Assembly (NCBI GenBank): GCA_963830775.1 | Contig: CAWHNT010000035.1 | Span: 76,010-140,009, forward strand | Reading direction: 5' to 3' | Length of the DNA: 64,000 bases | Origin: CAWHNT01 sp963830775 | Lineage (GTDB): Bacteria > Pseudomonadota > Alphaproteobacteria > Geminicoccales > Geminicoccaceae | Shown: in pieces, positions 9,822 to 18,459 of the stretch | How the letters are laid out: each line of letters opens with the position of its first letter | Numbering within the stretch: position 1 is the stretch's first letter | The notes under the pieces: model-generated | Told to the model about the DNA's origin: nothing | Seen by the model: the letters and a program-made list of their open reading frames with translations, nothing else | The model's database searches: none | Made by a program: the position numbers and the translations under genes

Positions 9822-10280
9822 ATGCAGGCTGCCGAGGTTGCCCGTCCTTTCCCGCGCGGAGCGCTGGTCGCCGCAGCGGCCCTGGTCGGGCTGGCACTGG
9901 TCCTGGCCCTGACCGCCCGGCTCACCGGGGTCGGGCGGATGGAGATGCCCGAGGCGGCCTCGGTCGCCAGCCTCGTGCTCACCTTCGAGGACCGGGCCGA
10001 CGGCGGTGTCGCCGTGGTCGAGGTGCCGACCGGCAGGCTCGTGCAGACCGTCGAGCCGGGCACCGGCGGCTTCATTCGGGGGGTGCTGCGTGCGCTCGTG
10101 CGCGAGCGGATGCTGGACGCAGTCGGCCCCGATCTGCCCTTCCGCCTGACCCACTGGTCGGACGGCAGGCTCACGCTCGAGGACGCCGCCACCGGTCGGC
10201 GGATCGAGCTCGAATCGTTTGGCCCCACGAACATGCAGGCCTTCGCCTCATTGCTGGCCGCAGGGAAGGGAGCACCATGA
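9822..10280 (+). CDS. puhC: Photosynthetic complex assembly protein PuhC
   Basis: Protein of 152 residues with one N-terminal membrane helix (about 13-33, ALVAAAALVGLALVLALTA) and a soluble domain rich in short beta strands. PuhC of Rhodobacter (orf162b) is anchored this way and is required for efficient reaction-centre/LH1 core formation. The sequence ARLTGVGRMEMPEA and the LTFEDRADGGVAV strand are family-like. A strong GAGGAGG ribosome-binding site precedes the start 11 bp after puhB. The stop overlaps the next small gene by 4 bp (ATGA). Confidence 0.88.
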   Translation: MQAAEVARPFPRGALVAAAALVGLALVLALTARLTGVGRMEMPEAASVASLVLTFEDRADGGVAVVEVPTGRLVQTVEPGTGGFIRGVLRALVRERMLDAVGPDLPFRLTHWSDGRLTLEDAATGRRIELESFGPTNMQAFASLLAAGKGAP

Positions 10281-10579
10281 TCCTCCAATGGCTTATCGGC
10301 CGAAGCACGGTCGAGGTGCCGTGCACGGTCGATATCGAGCACAGTTTCGACAGTCTGCACGCCTACGTGGACCTCGAGGGCGTCGAGGTCGGCCCCGGCG
10401 ACGAGGTGCTGGTCCACGACGCGCCGACCGAGGTTGCCTTCGGCGAGCGGGTGGTCGTCCGCCGCCGGGCCACCGTCATGCGGGCCGGCCTGATCGAGCG
10501 GCTCTGGACCCGTCTCATCGCCCGCCTCGAGCTCACCGAGCTCTACGAGGTCGGCTTCTCGACGTGGAGGATGTCATGA
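10277..10579 (+). CDS. Small conserved protein of the puh operon, function unknown
   Basis: A 100-residue soluble protein wedged between puhC and acsF, overlapping both by 4 bp. From memory, several alphaproteobacterial photosynthesis clusters (for example Rhodopseudomonas type) carry a gene of about this size at the same place, but no function is established that I know of. It has no signal peptide, membrane helix or cysteine pair. Its only cysteine is Cys16 (STVEVPCTVDIEHSF). The middle is acidic (VDLEGVEVGPGDEVLVHD) with a beta-rich look. The double overlap argues for tight co-expression with puhC and acsF, hence a role in assembly or the cyclase step. It is not Rhodobacter PuhD, which is about 55 residues. 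Confidence 0.75.
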   Translation: MILQWLIGRSTVEVPCTVDIEHSFDSLHAYVDLEGVEVGPGDEVLVHDAPTEVAFGERVVVRRRATVMRAGLIERLWTRLIARLELTELYEVGFSTWRMS

Positions 10580-11640
10580 CCGTCGCGGCCCGCGAGCGCA
10601 CCGTCAACGAGACCACGCGCCTGGCCCAGGCCGACACGGTCCTGAGCCCGCGCTTCTACACCACCGACTTCGAGGCCATGGACCGGCTCGACGTGAGCCG
10701 GGTCCGGGCCGAGTGGGACGAGCTCATCGCCGAGATGCGCCGCGACCCCAACAAGGGCCATTTCGTCCGCACCGACGACTGGGATGCCGACCTCGACCGG
10801 CTGCCGGCACCCTTGCGCAAGGAGCTGATCGACTTCCTCGTCAGCTCGGTGACGGCCGAGTTCTCGGGCTGCGTGCTCTATGCCGAGATCAAGAAGCGGA
10901 TCAAGAACCCGGACATCCGCGAGCTCTTCCACTTCATGGCCCGCGACGAGTCGCGCCATGCCGGCTTCATCAACGACGCGCTCAAGGAGTTCGGGATCGG
11001 GGTCGATCTCGGCTTCCTCACCAAGGCCAAGAAGTACACCTACTTCCGGCCCAAGTTCATCTTCTACGCCACCTACCTCTCCGAGAAGATCGGCTACGCC
11101 CGCTACATCACCATCTACCGCCAGTTCGAGCGCCATCCCGAGCTGCGCTTCCATCCGATCTTCCGCTGGTTCGAGAAGTGGTGCAACGACGAGTTCCGCC
11201 ACGGCGAGGCCTTCGCCCTGCTGATGCGCGCCGATCCCACCGTGCTCACGGGCCTCAACAAGCTCTGGGTCCGCTTCTTCCTGCTCGCGGTCTACGCCAC
11301 GATGTACGTGCGCGACCATGCGCGGCCCGAGTTCCACAAGGCCCTGGGCATGGATCCCACCGACTACGACTACCGGGTCTTCCGCATCACCAGCGAGATC
11401 TCGCGCCAGGTCTTCCCGATCACCCTCGACATCGACCACCCGGCCTTCCACGCCGGGCTCGAGCGGCTGCGGCGGATCGCGGAAGGGATGGCGGCGGCGG
11501 ACGCCAAGGGCGGCCTCATGGGCAAGCTGCGCAAGGCCGGGCTCGGGGTCGCGGCCGCTGCGGTGTTCGCCCGGCTCTTCGTCCTGCGGCCGCAGGCGAA
11601 CGAGCTGCCGCAGCAGATCCGCATGGCACCGGCCTGGTAG
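10576..11640 (+). CDS. acsF: Aerobic Mg-protoporphyrin IX monomethyl ester oxidative cyclase
   Basis: Di-iron oxygenase (354 residues) that forms the isocyclic ring E of protochlorophyllide using O2. The carboxylate-bridged di-iron ligands are visible in the paired motifs FMARDESRHAGF and CNDEFRHGEAFALL, with the upstream TAEFSGCVLYAEIKKRI helix. The start overlaps the preceding small gene by 4 bp (ATGA). The presence of acsF next to dark protochlorophyllide reductase shows that the organism can make bacteriochlorophyll in oxygen. No bchE, the anaerobic cyclase, is seen in the window. The frame is clean. Confidence 0.97.
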   Translation: MTVAARERTVNETTRLAQADTVLSPRFYTTDFEAMDRLDVSRVRAEWDELIAEMRRDPNKGHFVRTDDWDADLDRLPAPLRKELIDFLVSSVTAEFSGCVLYAEIKKRIKNPDIRELFHFMARDESRHAGFINDALKEFGIGVDLGFLTKAKKYTYFRPKFIFYATYLSEKIGYARYITIYRQFERHPELRFHPIFRWFEKWCNDEFRHGEAFALLMRADPTVLTGLNKLWVRFFLLAVYATMYVRDHARPEFHKALGMDPTDYDYRVFRITSEISRQVFPITLDIDHPAFHAGLERLRRIAEGMAAADAKGGLMGKLRKAGLGVAAAAVFARLFVLRPQANELPQQIRMAPAW

Positions 11641-11653
11641 GGCGGCCGTTCCG

Positions 11654-12466
11654 TTGTCCGCCTACGCCCTGCCGATCCTCTATGCGCTGTTCGTGTGGTG
11701 GTTCAGCACGGGCCTGATCCTCTATCTCGACCGCCTGCCCAGGCACACCTTCCGCTGGAGCCTGCTGGGGGCGACGGTGTTCATGGGCACAGGTCTCTAC
11801 GGCCTTGCCGTGAGCGGTGCCGACGCAACCGTCGCCGGCGCCTACACCGGCTTCACCTGCGCGCTCCTGGTCTGGGCCTGGCACGAGGTCAGCTTCCTCA
11901 TGGGCTTCGTCACGGGCACGCGGACCACGCCCTGCCCGCCGGACGCCCGGGGCTGGCAGCGCTTCGTGGCCGCGACCCAGGCGATCCTGTGGCACGAGCT
12001 GGCGATCCTGGCCTCGGCCGTCCTGGTCGTGACGCTCACCTGGGGTGCCGCCAACCAGGTCGGCACCTGGACCTTCCTCCTGCTCTGGCTGATGCGGCTC
12101 AGCACGAAGCTCAACCTCTTCCTGGGCGTGCCGAACCTGGCCGAGGGGCTGCTGCCGGATCACCTGCGCTACCTCGCGAGCTTCCTCGCCCGGCGGCCGA
12201 TGAACCTGCTCTTCCCGGTCTCGGTGACACTCTCGACCGTGGTGGCCGGGCTCTTCGTGCAGAACGCGCTTGCCGCCGAGGCCGTGGCCTTCGAGGTCGC
12301 GGCCTTCACCTTCCTGGCGGCCCTGACCACGCTGGCCGTGCTGGAACACTGGTTCCTGGTCCTGCCTCTGCCGGTCGAGGCCTTGTGGGCCTGGAGCCTG
12401 CGGCAAAGCGGGGCCAAGCCGCCGTTACCCGAGCCGTCCCTGGCTCGGCTGGTCGTCACACGCTGA
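11654..12466 (+). CDS. puhE: Photosynthesis membrane protein PuhE (DUF3623)
   Basis: Integral membrane protein of about 270 residues (Rhodobacter orf274) with roughly seven hydrophobic segments. PuhE modulates bacteriochlorophyll synthesis and core-complex levels in Rhodobacter. The sequence PILYALFVWWFSTGLILYLDRLP opens the protein and KLNLFLGVPNL is family-typical. No ATG is available at the N-terminus. The TTG at 11654, 13 bp after the acsF stop, gives a start fitting the family. It sits between acsF and hemA, the conserved place. The C-terminal ~30 residues are proline/arginine rich and cytoplasmic. Confidence 0.9.
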   Translation: MSAYALPILYALFVWWFSTGLILYLDRLPRHTFRWSLLGATVFMGTGLYGLAVSGADATVAGAYTGFTCALLVWAWHEVSFLMGFVTGTRTTPCPPDARGWQRFVAATQAILWHELAILASAVLVVTLTWGAANQVGTWTFLLLWLMRLSTKLNLFLGVPNLAEGLLPDHLRYLASFLARRPMNLLFPVSVTLSTVVAGLFVQNALAAEAVAFEVAAFTFLAALTTLAVLEHWFLVLPLPVEALWAWSLRQSGAKPPLPEPSLARLVVTR

Positions 12467-12485
12467 TCGTCGTTCGGAGGGGAGC

Positions 12486-13698
12486 ATGAACTACGAGGCC
12501 TTTTTCCGCGGCCAGCTCGACGGGATCCGCCAGGAAGGGCGCTACCGGGTCTTCGCCGATCTCGAGCGCTGTGCCGGGGACTTCCCCCGCGCCACCCTCC
12601 ATCGCCACGGCCGCACCAGCGAGGTCACGGTCTGGTGCTCGAACGACTATCTGGGCATGGGCCAGAACAGGAACGTGCTCGCCGCCATGCACGAGGCGCT
12701 GGACCGCTGCGGTGCCGGGGCCGGCGGTACGCGCAACATCTCGGGCACCAACCACTATCACGTCCTGCTCGAGCGCGAGCTTGCCAGCCTGCACGGCAAG
12801 GAGGCGGCCCTCCTCTTCACCTCGGGCTACGTCTCGAACTGGGCGGCCCTGGGCACGCTGGCCTCGCAGCTGCCCGGCTGCATCGTGCTCTCGGACGCCA
12901 AGAACCACGCCTCGATGATCGAGGGCATCCGCCACAGCCGCGCCGAGCGGGTGATCTTCGCCCACAACGACCCCAAGGACCTCGACCGCAAGCTCTCCAG
13001 GCTCGACCGCACCCGGCCCAAGCTGGTGGCGTTCGAGAGCGTCTACTCGATGGACGGCGACGTGGCCCCGATCGCCGAGCTCTGCGACGTGGCCGACGCG
13101 CATGGTGCGATGACCTATCTCGACGAGGTCCATGCGGTGGGCCTCTACGGGCCGCGAGGGCGGCGGTGTGGCCGAGCGCGAGGGGCTCAGCCACCGGCTC
13201 ACCGTGATCGAGGGCACGCTGGCCAAGGCCTTCGGGGTCATGGGCGGCTACATCGCGGCCTCGACGGCGTTGTGCGACTTCGTCCGCAGCTTCGCCTCGG
13301 GCTTCATCTTCACCACGGCCCTGCCGCCGGCCCTGGCCGCCGGTGCCCTGGCCAGCGTCCGCCATGTGCGGGCGACCCCGAGCCTGCGCCAGCGCCAGCA
13401 GGACCGGGTGGCGCTGGTGCGGCGGCGGCTGGACGCGCTGGGCATCCCCCATCTCGCCAACGGCAGCCACATCGTGCCGGTGATGGTGGGCGACGCGGTC
13501 CGCTGCAAACGGATCAGCGACGTCCTGCTCGACCAGCACGGCATCTACCTGCAGCCGATCAACTACCCGACCGTGCCGCGCGGCAGCGAGCGCCTGCGCC
13601 TGACGCCATCGCCGCTCCACACCGACGCCGACATCGACCACCTGATGGGGGCGCTTGCCGCGGTGTGGTCGGAGCAGCCGCTCAAGGAGGCCGCGTAG
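12486..13698 (+). CDS. hemA: 5-aminolevulinate synthase (frame broken once)
   Basis: PLP enzyme condensing glycine and succinyl-CoA to 5-aminolevulinate, the start of all tetrapyrroles (Shemin pathway). About 403 residues after repair. The N-terminal NYEAFFRGQLDGIRQEGRYR, the VWCSNDYLGMG motif and the PLP-lysine segment EGTLAKAFGVMGGYIA (near residue 245) are all present. Near 13157 an extra A in CCGCGAGGGCGG shifts the frame. Without it the reading is GLYGPRGGGVAEREGLSHR. A GGAGGGG ribosome-binding site lies 20 bp after puhE. This is the photosynthesis-linked hemA copy; another ALA synthase may exist elsewhere. It is the last gene of the superoperon. Confidence 0.94.
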
Positions 13699-13708
13699 GA
13701 CGCGGGCC

Positions 13709-14023
13709 TCACCCCCGCTCCGGGCGTGGAGGCGAGCCGGCTGGAGTCCAGCGCAGCCCGAGGTCCGCCAGGTGGGCCACCAGGGACCCGGCGAGGCACA
13801 AGGCGAGCCAGCCCCACCAGGCATCGACCAGGGCGGCGCGGACGGCCAGGAGCAGGCAGATCCCGGCCAGGAGGTTCGCCGCCAGCGGGGCAGGGGCCGG
13901 GCCCCGGCCGGTCCGTTGGCGATAGGCCGTGAGAGCGAGCCACTCCAGCACGGTCAGGGCCAGGATCAGGTCGACGATCCTGCCCGAGGCGAAAAGCCCG
14001 CTCATCCACCCGAATTCCCGCAT
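13709..14023 (-). CDS. Small hydrophobic membrane protein, unknown
   Basis: A 104-residue protein convergent with hemA, with three hydrophobic stretches (about residues 17-32, 46-62 and 68-86) and a positively charged arginine/proline tail. I recognise no family. The length, the start ATG at 14021-14023 just beside the ppsR upstream region, and the membrane-protein pattern make it a plausible gene rather than chance. Its start is only 27 bp from a TGT-N12-ACA box, so it could be under PpsR control in divergence from ppsR. A shorter start at MSGLFASG (about 14002) is possible. Confidence 0.5.
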   Translation of the reverse strand: MREFGWMSGLFASGRIVDLILALTVLEWLALTAYRQRTGRGPAPAPLAANLLAGICLLLAVRAALVDAWWGWLALCLAGSLVAHLADLGLRWTPAGSPPRPERG

Positions 14024-14049
14024 CCGCCGGTATCGCCCGGGAACTGATT

Positions 14050-14067
14050 TGTCAGCCGAGCCTTACA
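14050..14067. promoter_or_regulatory. PpsR/CrtJ-type operator TGT-N12-ACA
   Basis: TGT at 14050-14052 and ACA at 14065-14067 are separated by exactly 12 bases. This is the palindrome recognised by PpsR/CrtJ in purple bacteria. It lies in the 120-bp gap between the small membrane protein gene (minus strand) and ppsR (plus strand), 77 bp before the ppsR ATG. Chance matches of this short pattern are expected a few times per window. The intergenic location directly upstream of the cognate repressor is what makes it credible as an autoregulatory site. Confidence 0.55.
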
Positions 14068-14143
14068 GGAGAGGTGCCCGGCATGCTATCCACGCCCGTG
14101 ACGGCGCGCCGCCCCGTCCTTTTTCGACTGCCCGCAAGCGCCC

Positions 14144-15481
14144 ATGACCGCGATCAGCATCGCCCAGCCCGACGTCACCCTCCTCCTCGATCTGGACGGG
14201 GTGATCCGCAAGGCCACGCTCTCGGATACCGTGCCCGCGGCGAGCATGGACGCCTGGCTCGGCCGCCTTTGGCTCGACACCGTGGGCGAGGCCGGCAGCG
14301 AGCCGGTGCGGCGCATGGTCGAGGACGCGCGCCGGCAGGGCGTGTCGGGCTTCCAGCAGGTGGCACAGCGCTTCCCCGGCGGCCTCGAGCTGCCGATGGA
14401 GTACACGGCCGTCCGCCTGGGTGAGGACGGCCTGATCGCGATCGGCAAGAACCTGCAGGCGGTGGCCGACCTCCAGGCCCGGCTGATCGCCGCCCAGCAG
14501 GCGATGGAGCGCGACTACTGGAAGCTGCGCGAGATCGAATCCCGCTACCGGCTCCTGTTCGACGTCTCGAACGAGGCCGTGGTCCTGATCCGGGCCGCCG
14601 ACCTCAAGGTGGTCGAGGCCAACCCCGCGGCGATCAGGGCCTTCGGCCTGAGCCCGGTCGGCCGCGACTTCCTGGCCGAGCTGGCCCCGCAGCACCGCGA
14701 GCCGTTCCAGGCCACGCTCGGGCGGGCGCGCGAGCAGGGCAAGGCGCCGGCCACCCTGATCCATCTGGGCCAGGACCGGCGGCCCTGGCTGGTGCGCGTC
14801 TCCCTGATGACGGGGGAGCACGGGCCGGTCTTCCTGCTCCAGCTCACCCCGGCGGGCGCCGTGCAGCCCGAGCCCGAGCGCGGCGATGCGGCCCTGGTCG
14901 AGCGCCTGATCGAGCGGGTGCCGGACGCGTTCGTGGTGCTGGACGCCGAGGGCGTGATCCTGCGCGCCAACCAGGCCTTCCTGGGTCTCGTCCAGGCCGC
15001 CAGCGAGGAGCATGTGCTGGGCGAGCGGCTCGGGCGCTGGCTCGACCGGCCGGGTGCGAACCTGCCGGTGCTGCTGGCCAACCTCCATCGTCACGGCAGC
15101 GTGCAGCGCTTCGTCACCACGCTCACGGGCGAGCTCGGCGAGACCGAGGTCGAGATCTCGGCCGCCGGCGACGTCGCCACCGAGCCGCAGCATGTAGCAC
15201 TCGTGCTGCGCGACGTGGGCCCGGGCCCGCGGCTGCACCGGGCCGTGGGCCATGCCGGCCCGCTGGCCCGGCGCATCGGCCGGCAGCCTTTGCGGGATCT
15301 GGTGCGCGACACGGTGGCCACCGTCGAGCAGGACTATATCGAGGCCGCCCTCGACCTCACCAACGGCAACCGGACGGCAGCGGCCGAGCTTCTGGGCTTG
15401 AGCCGGCAAAGCCTCTACGCCAAGCTGGACCGCTATCGGCTCGACGGCGGGAATGGGGAGAATCCGACCGGCCGGAGCTGA
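14144..15481 (+). CDS. ppsR: PpsR/CrtJ photosynthesis repressor, cysteine-free
   Basis: PAS-domain transcription factor of 445 residues. An N-terminal domain and coiled Q-linker (about 105-140, AVADLQARLIAAQQAMERDYWKL), two PAS domains (about 140-240 and 255-370) and a C-terminal Fis-type helix-turn-helix (about 405-435, NRTAAAELLGLSRQSLYAKLDRY) are visible. PpsR represses bch, crt and puc genes under oxygen or in response to light partners. The protein contains no cysteine at all. The redox cysteine in the helix-turn-helix and the PAS cysteine of Rhodobacter PpsR are therefore missing, so a disulfide or sulfenate switch is impossible. The adjacent bacteriophytochrome suggests light-driven antagonism, as for PpsR2 of Bradyrhizobium and Rhodopseudomonas. 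Confidence 0.93.
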   Translation: MTAISIAQPDVTLLLDLDGVIRKATLSDTVPAASMDAWLGRLWLDTVGEAGSEPVRRMVEDARRQGVSGFQQVAQRFPGGLELPMEYTAVRLGEDGLIAIGKNLQAVADLQARLIAAQQAMERDYWKLREIESRYRLLFDVSNEAVVLIRAADLKVVEANPAAIRAFGLSPVGRDFLAELAPQHREPFQATLGRAREQGKAPATLIHLGQDRRPWLVRVSLMTGEHGPVFLLQLTPAGAVQPEPERGDAALVERLIERVPDAFVVLDAEGVILRANQAFLGLVQAASEEHVLGERLGRWLDRPGANLPVLLANLHRHGSVQRFVTTLTGELGETEVEISAAGDVATEPQHVALVLRDVGPGPRLHRAVGHAGPLARRIGRQPLRDLVRDTVATVEQDYIEAALDLTNGNRTAAAELLGLSRQSLYAKLDRYRLDGGNGENPTGRS

Positions 15482-15502
15482 TGAACCCTTGAGGGGTCCG
15501 GC

Positions 15503-17674
15503 GTGCCTTCCTCCTCCAATCCGACACCTCCGTTCGGCGAGGCCGATCTTTCGAACTGCGAGCGGGAGCAGATTCAGCTCGCAGGCTCCATCCAGCCGCA
15601 CGGCGCCCTCCTCGTGGTCCGCGAGCCCGACCAGGTGGTGGTTCAGGCGAGCGCCAATGCCGCCGCCTTCCTGGGCCTGGAGGGGGAGCTTCAGGGCCGT
15701 ACCTTGAGCGACCTCGGGGGTGACCTCGCCTCCCGCATCCGGCCGCACTTGGGCGAGCCTCTGGATCACATCCCCGTGGCGGTCCGCTCCCGGCTCGGCT
15801 ACGGGCACCAGCCCTTCGACTGCCTCTTCCATCGCCCGCCCGAGGGCGGGCTCGTGATCGAGCTCGAGCGGGCGGGACCGCCCTTCGACCTCACCCCGCA
15901 GATCGAGCGCGGCCTGGAGCGGATCCTGTCCTCCGGCTCGCTGCGGGCCCTGGCCGACGAGACCGCGGCACTCTTCAAGGAGCTCGCCGGCTACGACCGG
16001 GTGATGGTCTACCGCTTCGACGAGCACGGGCATGGCGAGGTCTTCGCCGAGGAGCGCCAGCCGGAGCTCGAGCCCTATCTCGGCAACCGCTACCCGGCCT
16101 CCGACATCCCGCAGATGGCCCGCCGCCTCTACGAGCGGAACCGGGTGCGGGTCCTGGGCGATGTCGCCTACGCGGCGGTGCCGCTCCGGCCCCGGCTGTC
16201 GCCGATCACCGGCCGCGACCTCGACATGTCCTTGTGCGGCCTGCGCAGCATGTCGCCCATCCACATCCAGTACCTGAAGAACATGGGGGTGGCGGCGACC
16301 CTCGTCTGCTCGCTCGTGACCGGCGGCCGCCTATGGGGCCTGATCGCCTGCCACCATTATGTCCCCCGCCTCCTGCACTACGAGGTCAGGGTGGCGTGCG
16401 AGCTCCTGGCCGAGGCGGTGGCGACCCGGATCGCCGCCCTGGAGAGCTTCCTCGAGGCCCAGGCCGAGCTCTCCGCCCGGCGCCTGGAGCAGCGCATGCT
16501 GCAGGCCATCGCCCGCCAGGGCGACTGGAAGTCCGCCCTCTTCGACAGCCCGGCCATGCTGCTGCAGCCGGTGGGGGCCAGCGGGGCCGCCGTCCTCTTC
16601 GAGGGCCAGGTCCTCACCGCCGGCGATGTGCCCGGCACCCAGCAGCTGCGCGAGATCGGCGCCTGGCTCGACACGCGGCCGCGGGAGCCCACCTTCGCCA
16701 CGGCGTCCCTGGGCCTGGACGAGCCGGCCTTCGCGGCGCTGACGCCGATGGCGAGCGGGCTCCTGGCCAAGCCGCTCGCCACCGCGCCCGGCGAGTATCT
16801 GCTCTGGTTCCGGCCCGAGCAGGTCCGCACCGTGACCTGGGGCGGCGATCCGGCCAAGGCCGTGATCGTGGGCGACAGCCCGCAGGACCTCTCGCCGCGG
16901 CGCTCCTTCGCGCAGTGGCACCAGCTGGTGGAGGGGACGGCCGAGCGCTGGACCACGGCCGATCTGGCGGCGGCCCGGCTGATCGCCGAGACCGTCACCG
17001 ACGTCATCCTCCAGTTCCGCTCGGTGCGGATGCTGATCGCCCAGGACCAGCTCGAGCATGTGAGCCGGCAGGTCCGCCTCTCCGAGCTGCCGGTGGTGGT
17101 GCTCGACCCCGGCGGCCGCATCCTGCTCACCAACGAGGCCTTCGAGCGGCTCCTGGGCACGACCCACCCGCATCTGCAGAGCGCCCAGGACCTGCCCGCC
17201 TTCTTCGCCGACCCGGCCCTGGTCCGCCGCAGCTTGCGCGAGCTGCTCTCGCAGCGCCGGACCTGGCGCGGCGAGGTCAGCCTGGTCACCGAGTCCGGCA
17301 CCATGAAGCCGTTCCTGGTCCGCGCCGATCCTGTGCTCGCCACCCCGGACCGGCTCCTGGGCTTCGTCCTGCTGTTCAACGATCTCACCGGCCGCCGCAC
17401 GGCCGACGTGGCCCGGCGCCGCTTCCAGCAGGGCATCGTCGACCGCAACCGGTTGATGGGCGCGCAGCTCGATTCCCGGGCCAACCTCGCCTACCGCGAT
17501 CTCTTCTCCTCGGTGCTGGCCAATGCCGAGCTCGCCGCACTCGAGATCACCGACGGCTCCGACCTCACCCGGATGCCGGCCATGCTGGAGAGCGTGCGCA
17601 CCTCCGTCACCCGCGCGGCCGAGCTCCTGGAGCACCTCATCTGGTACGGGGCGCAGGACGGGGAGGGCGGCTGA
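15503..17674 (+). CDS. bphP: Bacteriophytochrome with PAS output, no histidine kinase
   Basis: Red/far-red photoreceptor of 723 residues. Order: N-terminal PAS with biliverdin-binding Cys19 (LSNCEREQIQLAGSIQPHG), GAF (about 140-310, with PASDIPQMARRLY), PHY (about 320-510, tongue motif SPRRSFAQWH), then a further PAS (about 535-640) and a short helical tail. The tail (RRRFQQGIVDRNRLMGAQL) resembles a dimerisation helix, but no phospho-acceptor H-box or ATP-binding N/G boxes follow. Kinase-less phytochromes with a PAS/S-box output next to ppsR (Bradyrhizobium BrBphP) act by binding PpsR in light. A GTG start with GAGGGG upstream, 21 bp after ppsR, indicates one operon. Confidence 0.93.
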   Translation: MPSSSNPTPPFGEADLSNCEREQIQLAGSIQPHGALLVVREPDQVVVQASANAAAFLGLEGELQGRTLSDLGGDLASRIRPHLGEPLDHIPVAVRSRLGYGHQPFDCLFHRPPEGGLVIELERAGPPFDLTPQIERGLERILSSGSLRALADETAALFKELAGYDRVMVYRFDEHGHGEVFAEERQPELEPYLGNRYPASDIPQMARRLYERNRVRVLGDVAYAAVPLRPRLSPITGRDLDMSLCGLRSMSPIHIQYLKNMGVAATLVCSLVTGGRLWGLIACHHYVPRLLHYEVRVACELLAEAVATRIAALESFLEAQAELSARRLEQRMLQAIARQGDWKSALFDSPAMLLQPVGASGAAVLFEGQVLTAGDVPGTQQLREIGAWLDTRPREPTFATASLGLDEPAFAALTPMASGLLAKPLATAPGEYLLWFRPEQVRTVTWGGDPAKAVIVGDSPQDLSPRRSFAQWHQLVEGTAERWTTADLAAARLIAETVTDVILQFRSVRMLIAQDQLEHVSRQVRLSELPVVVLDPGGRILLTNEAFERLLGTTHPHLQSAQDLPAFFADPALVRRSLRELLSQRRTWRGEVSLVTESGTMKPFLVRADPVLATPDRLLGFVLLFNDLTGRRTADVARRRFQQGIVDRNRLMGAQLDSRANLAYRDLFSSVLANAELAALEITDGSDLTRMPAMLESVRTSVTRAAELLEHLIWYGAQDGEGG

Positions 17675-17688
17675 GGGCCTCAGCGCCC
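17665..17688. terminator. Bidirectional hairpin between bphP and gntR
   Basis: GGGC-G-GCTGAG pairs with CTCAGC-GCCC around a three-base loop. The hairpin contains the bphP stop codon (17672-17674) and the gntR stop codon (17680-17682), so it can end both convergent transcripts. No long T-run follows on either strand, so termination strength is uncertain. Confidence 0.5.
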
Positions 17689-18429
17689 TTGCGCGTAGCT
17701 CCGGTAGGCGTGGTGGACGAGGCCGATATGGTCGCGCATGGCCTGGGCCGCGAGCTCGCGGTCGCCGGCGATGATCGCCTTCACGACCTGCTCGTGCTCC
17801 TTGTGGGAGAGGTCGAGCCGGCCGCTGGCGCGGAACTGGGCGCGGCGGAAGGGGGCCACGCGCAGCCGGGTCATCGCCGTGATCTCGGCCAGGTAGCTGT
17901 TGTGCGTGCCGGCGTAGATCGCACCGTGGAAGCTCTCGTTGGCCTCGTGGTAGCGCAAGGGATCGCCGCGCCTGGCGATGGTGCCAAGGGCCTTGTGCAG
18001 CCGCTCGAGGTCGCGCCGCTCGGTTGCGGTCATGTGCAGGGCCGAGAGCCCGGCGCACAGCGCCTCGAGCTCGGCCATGACCTCGAACATGCCCTGCAGC
18101 TCCTGCGGCGTGGGCAGGGCCACGACCGCACCGCGATGCGGGCGCACCTGGACCAGACCCACGGCGGAGAGCTGGCGGATCGCCTCGCGGATGGGCGTGC
18201 GCGAGACGCCGAAGCGGCGGGCGAACAGGGCCTCGTCGAGCGGCGTGCCGGGCTCGAGCGCCCCGCTGACGATCTCGTCCGCCAGCTGGTGGCGCAGCAT
18301 GTCGGTGCGCGTGCCACGCTTGGGCACCGCCGCCGCCGTGCCGTCGGTGGCCGGGGGAAGGTCGCTCAGCACGTTTGACCCGATCTTCTGCGGTCCTGCG
18401 ACGGAGGACCGGACGCAACCTACCTGCAA
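17680..18429 (-). CDS. GntR/FadR-family (FCD) transcriptional regulator
   Basis: Regulator of 249 residues if started at 18429. It has an N-terminal winged helix (RRFGVSRTPIREAIRQLSAVGLVQVRPHRGAVV) and a C-terminal FCD ligand domain with a metal-type histidine pattern (HEANESFHGAIY and HKEHEQVVKAI). FCD proteins usually bind small carboxylates and control a neighbouring transport or catabolic operon. It lies downstream of the ABC transporter genes on the same strand, separated by a palindromic element, so that transporter is the likely target. The first ~40 residues are low in conserved character, and the start may be the ATG at 18300 or one in between. Confidence 0.82.
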   Translation of the reverse strand: MQVGCVRSSVAGPQKIGSNVLSDLPPATDGTAAAVPKRGTRTDMLRHQLADEIVSGALEPGTPLDEALFARRFGVSRTPIREAIRQLSAVGLVQVRPHRGAVVALPTPQELQGMFEVMAELEALCAGLSALHMTATERRDLERLHKALGTIARRGDPLRYHEANESFHGAIYAGTHNSYLAEITAMTRLRVAPFRRAQFRASGRLDLSHKEHEQVVKAIIAGDRELAAQAMRDHIGLVHHAYRSYAQGR

Positions 18430-18459
18430 CGGCCGGTGCCGCGGAAGGTGGCGCAGGCG

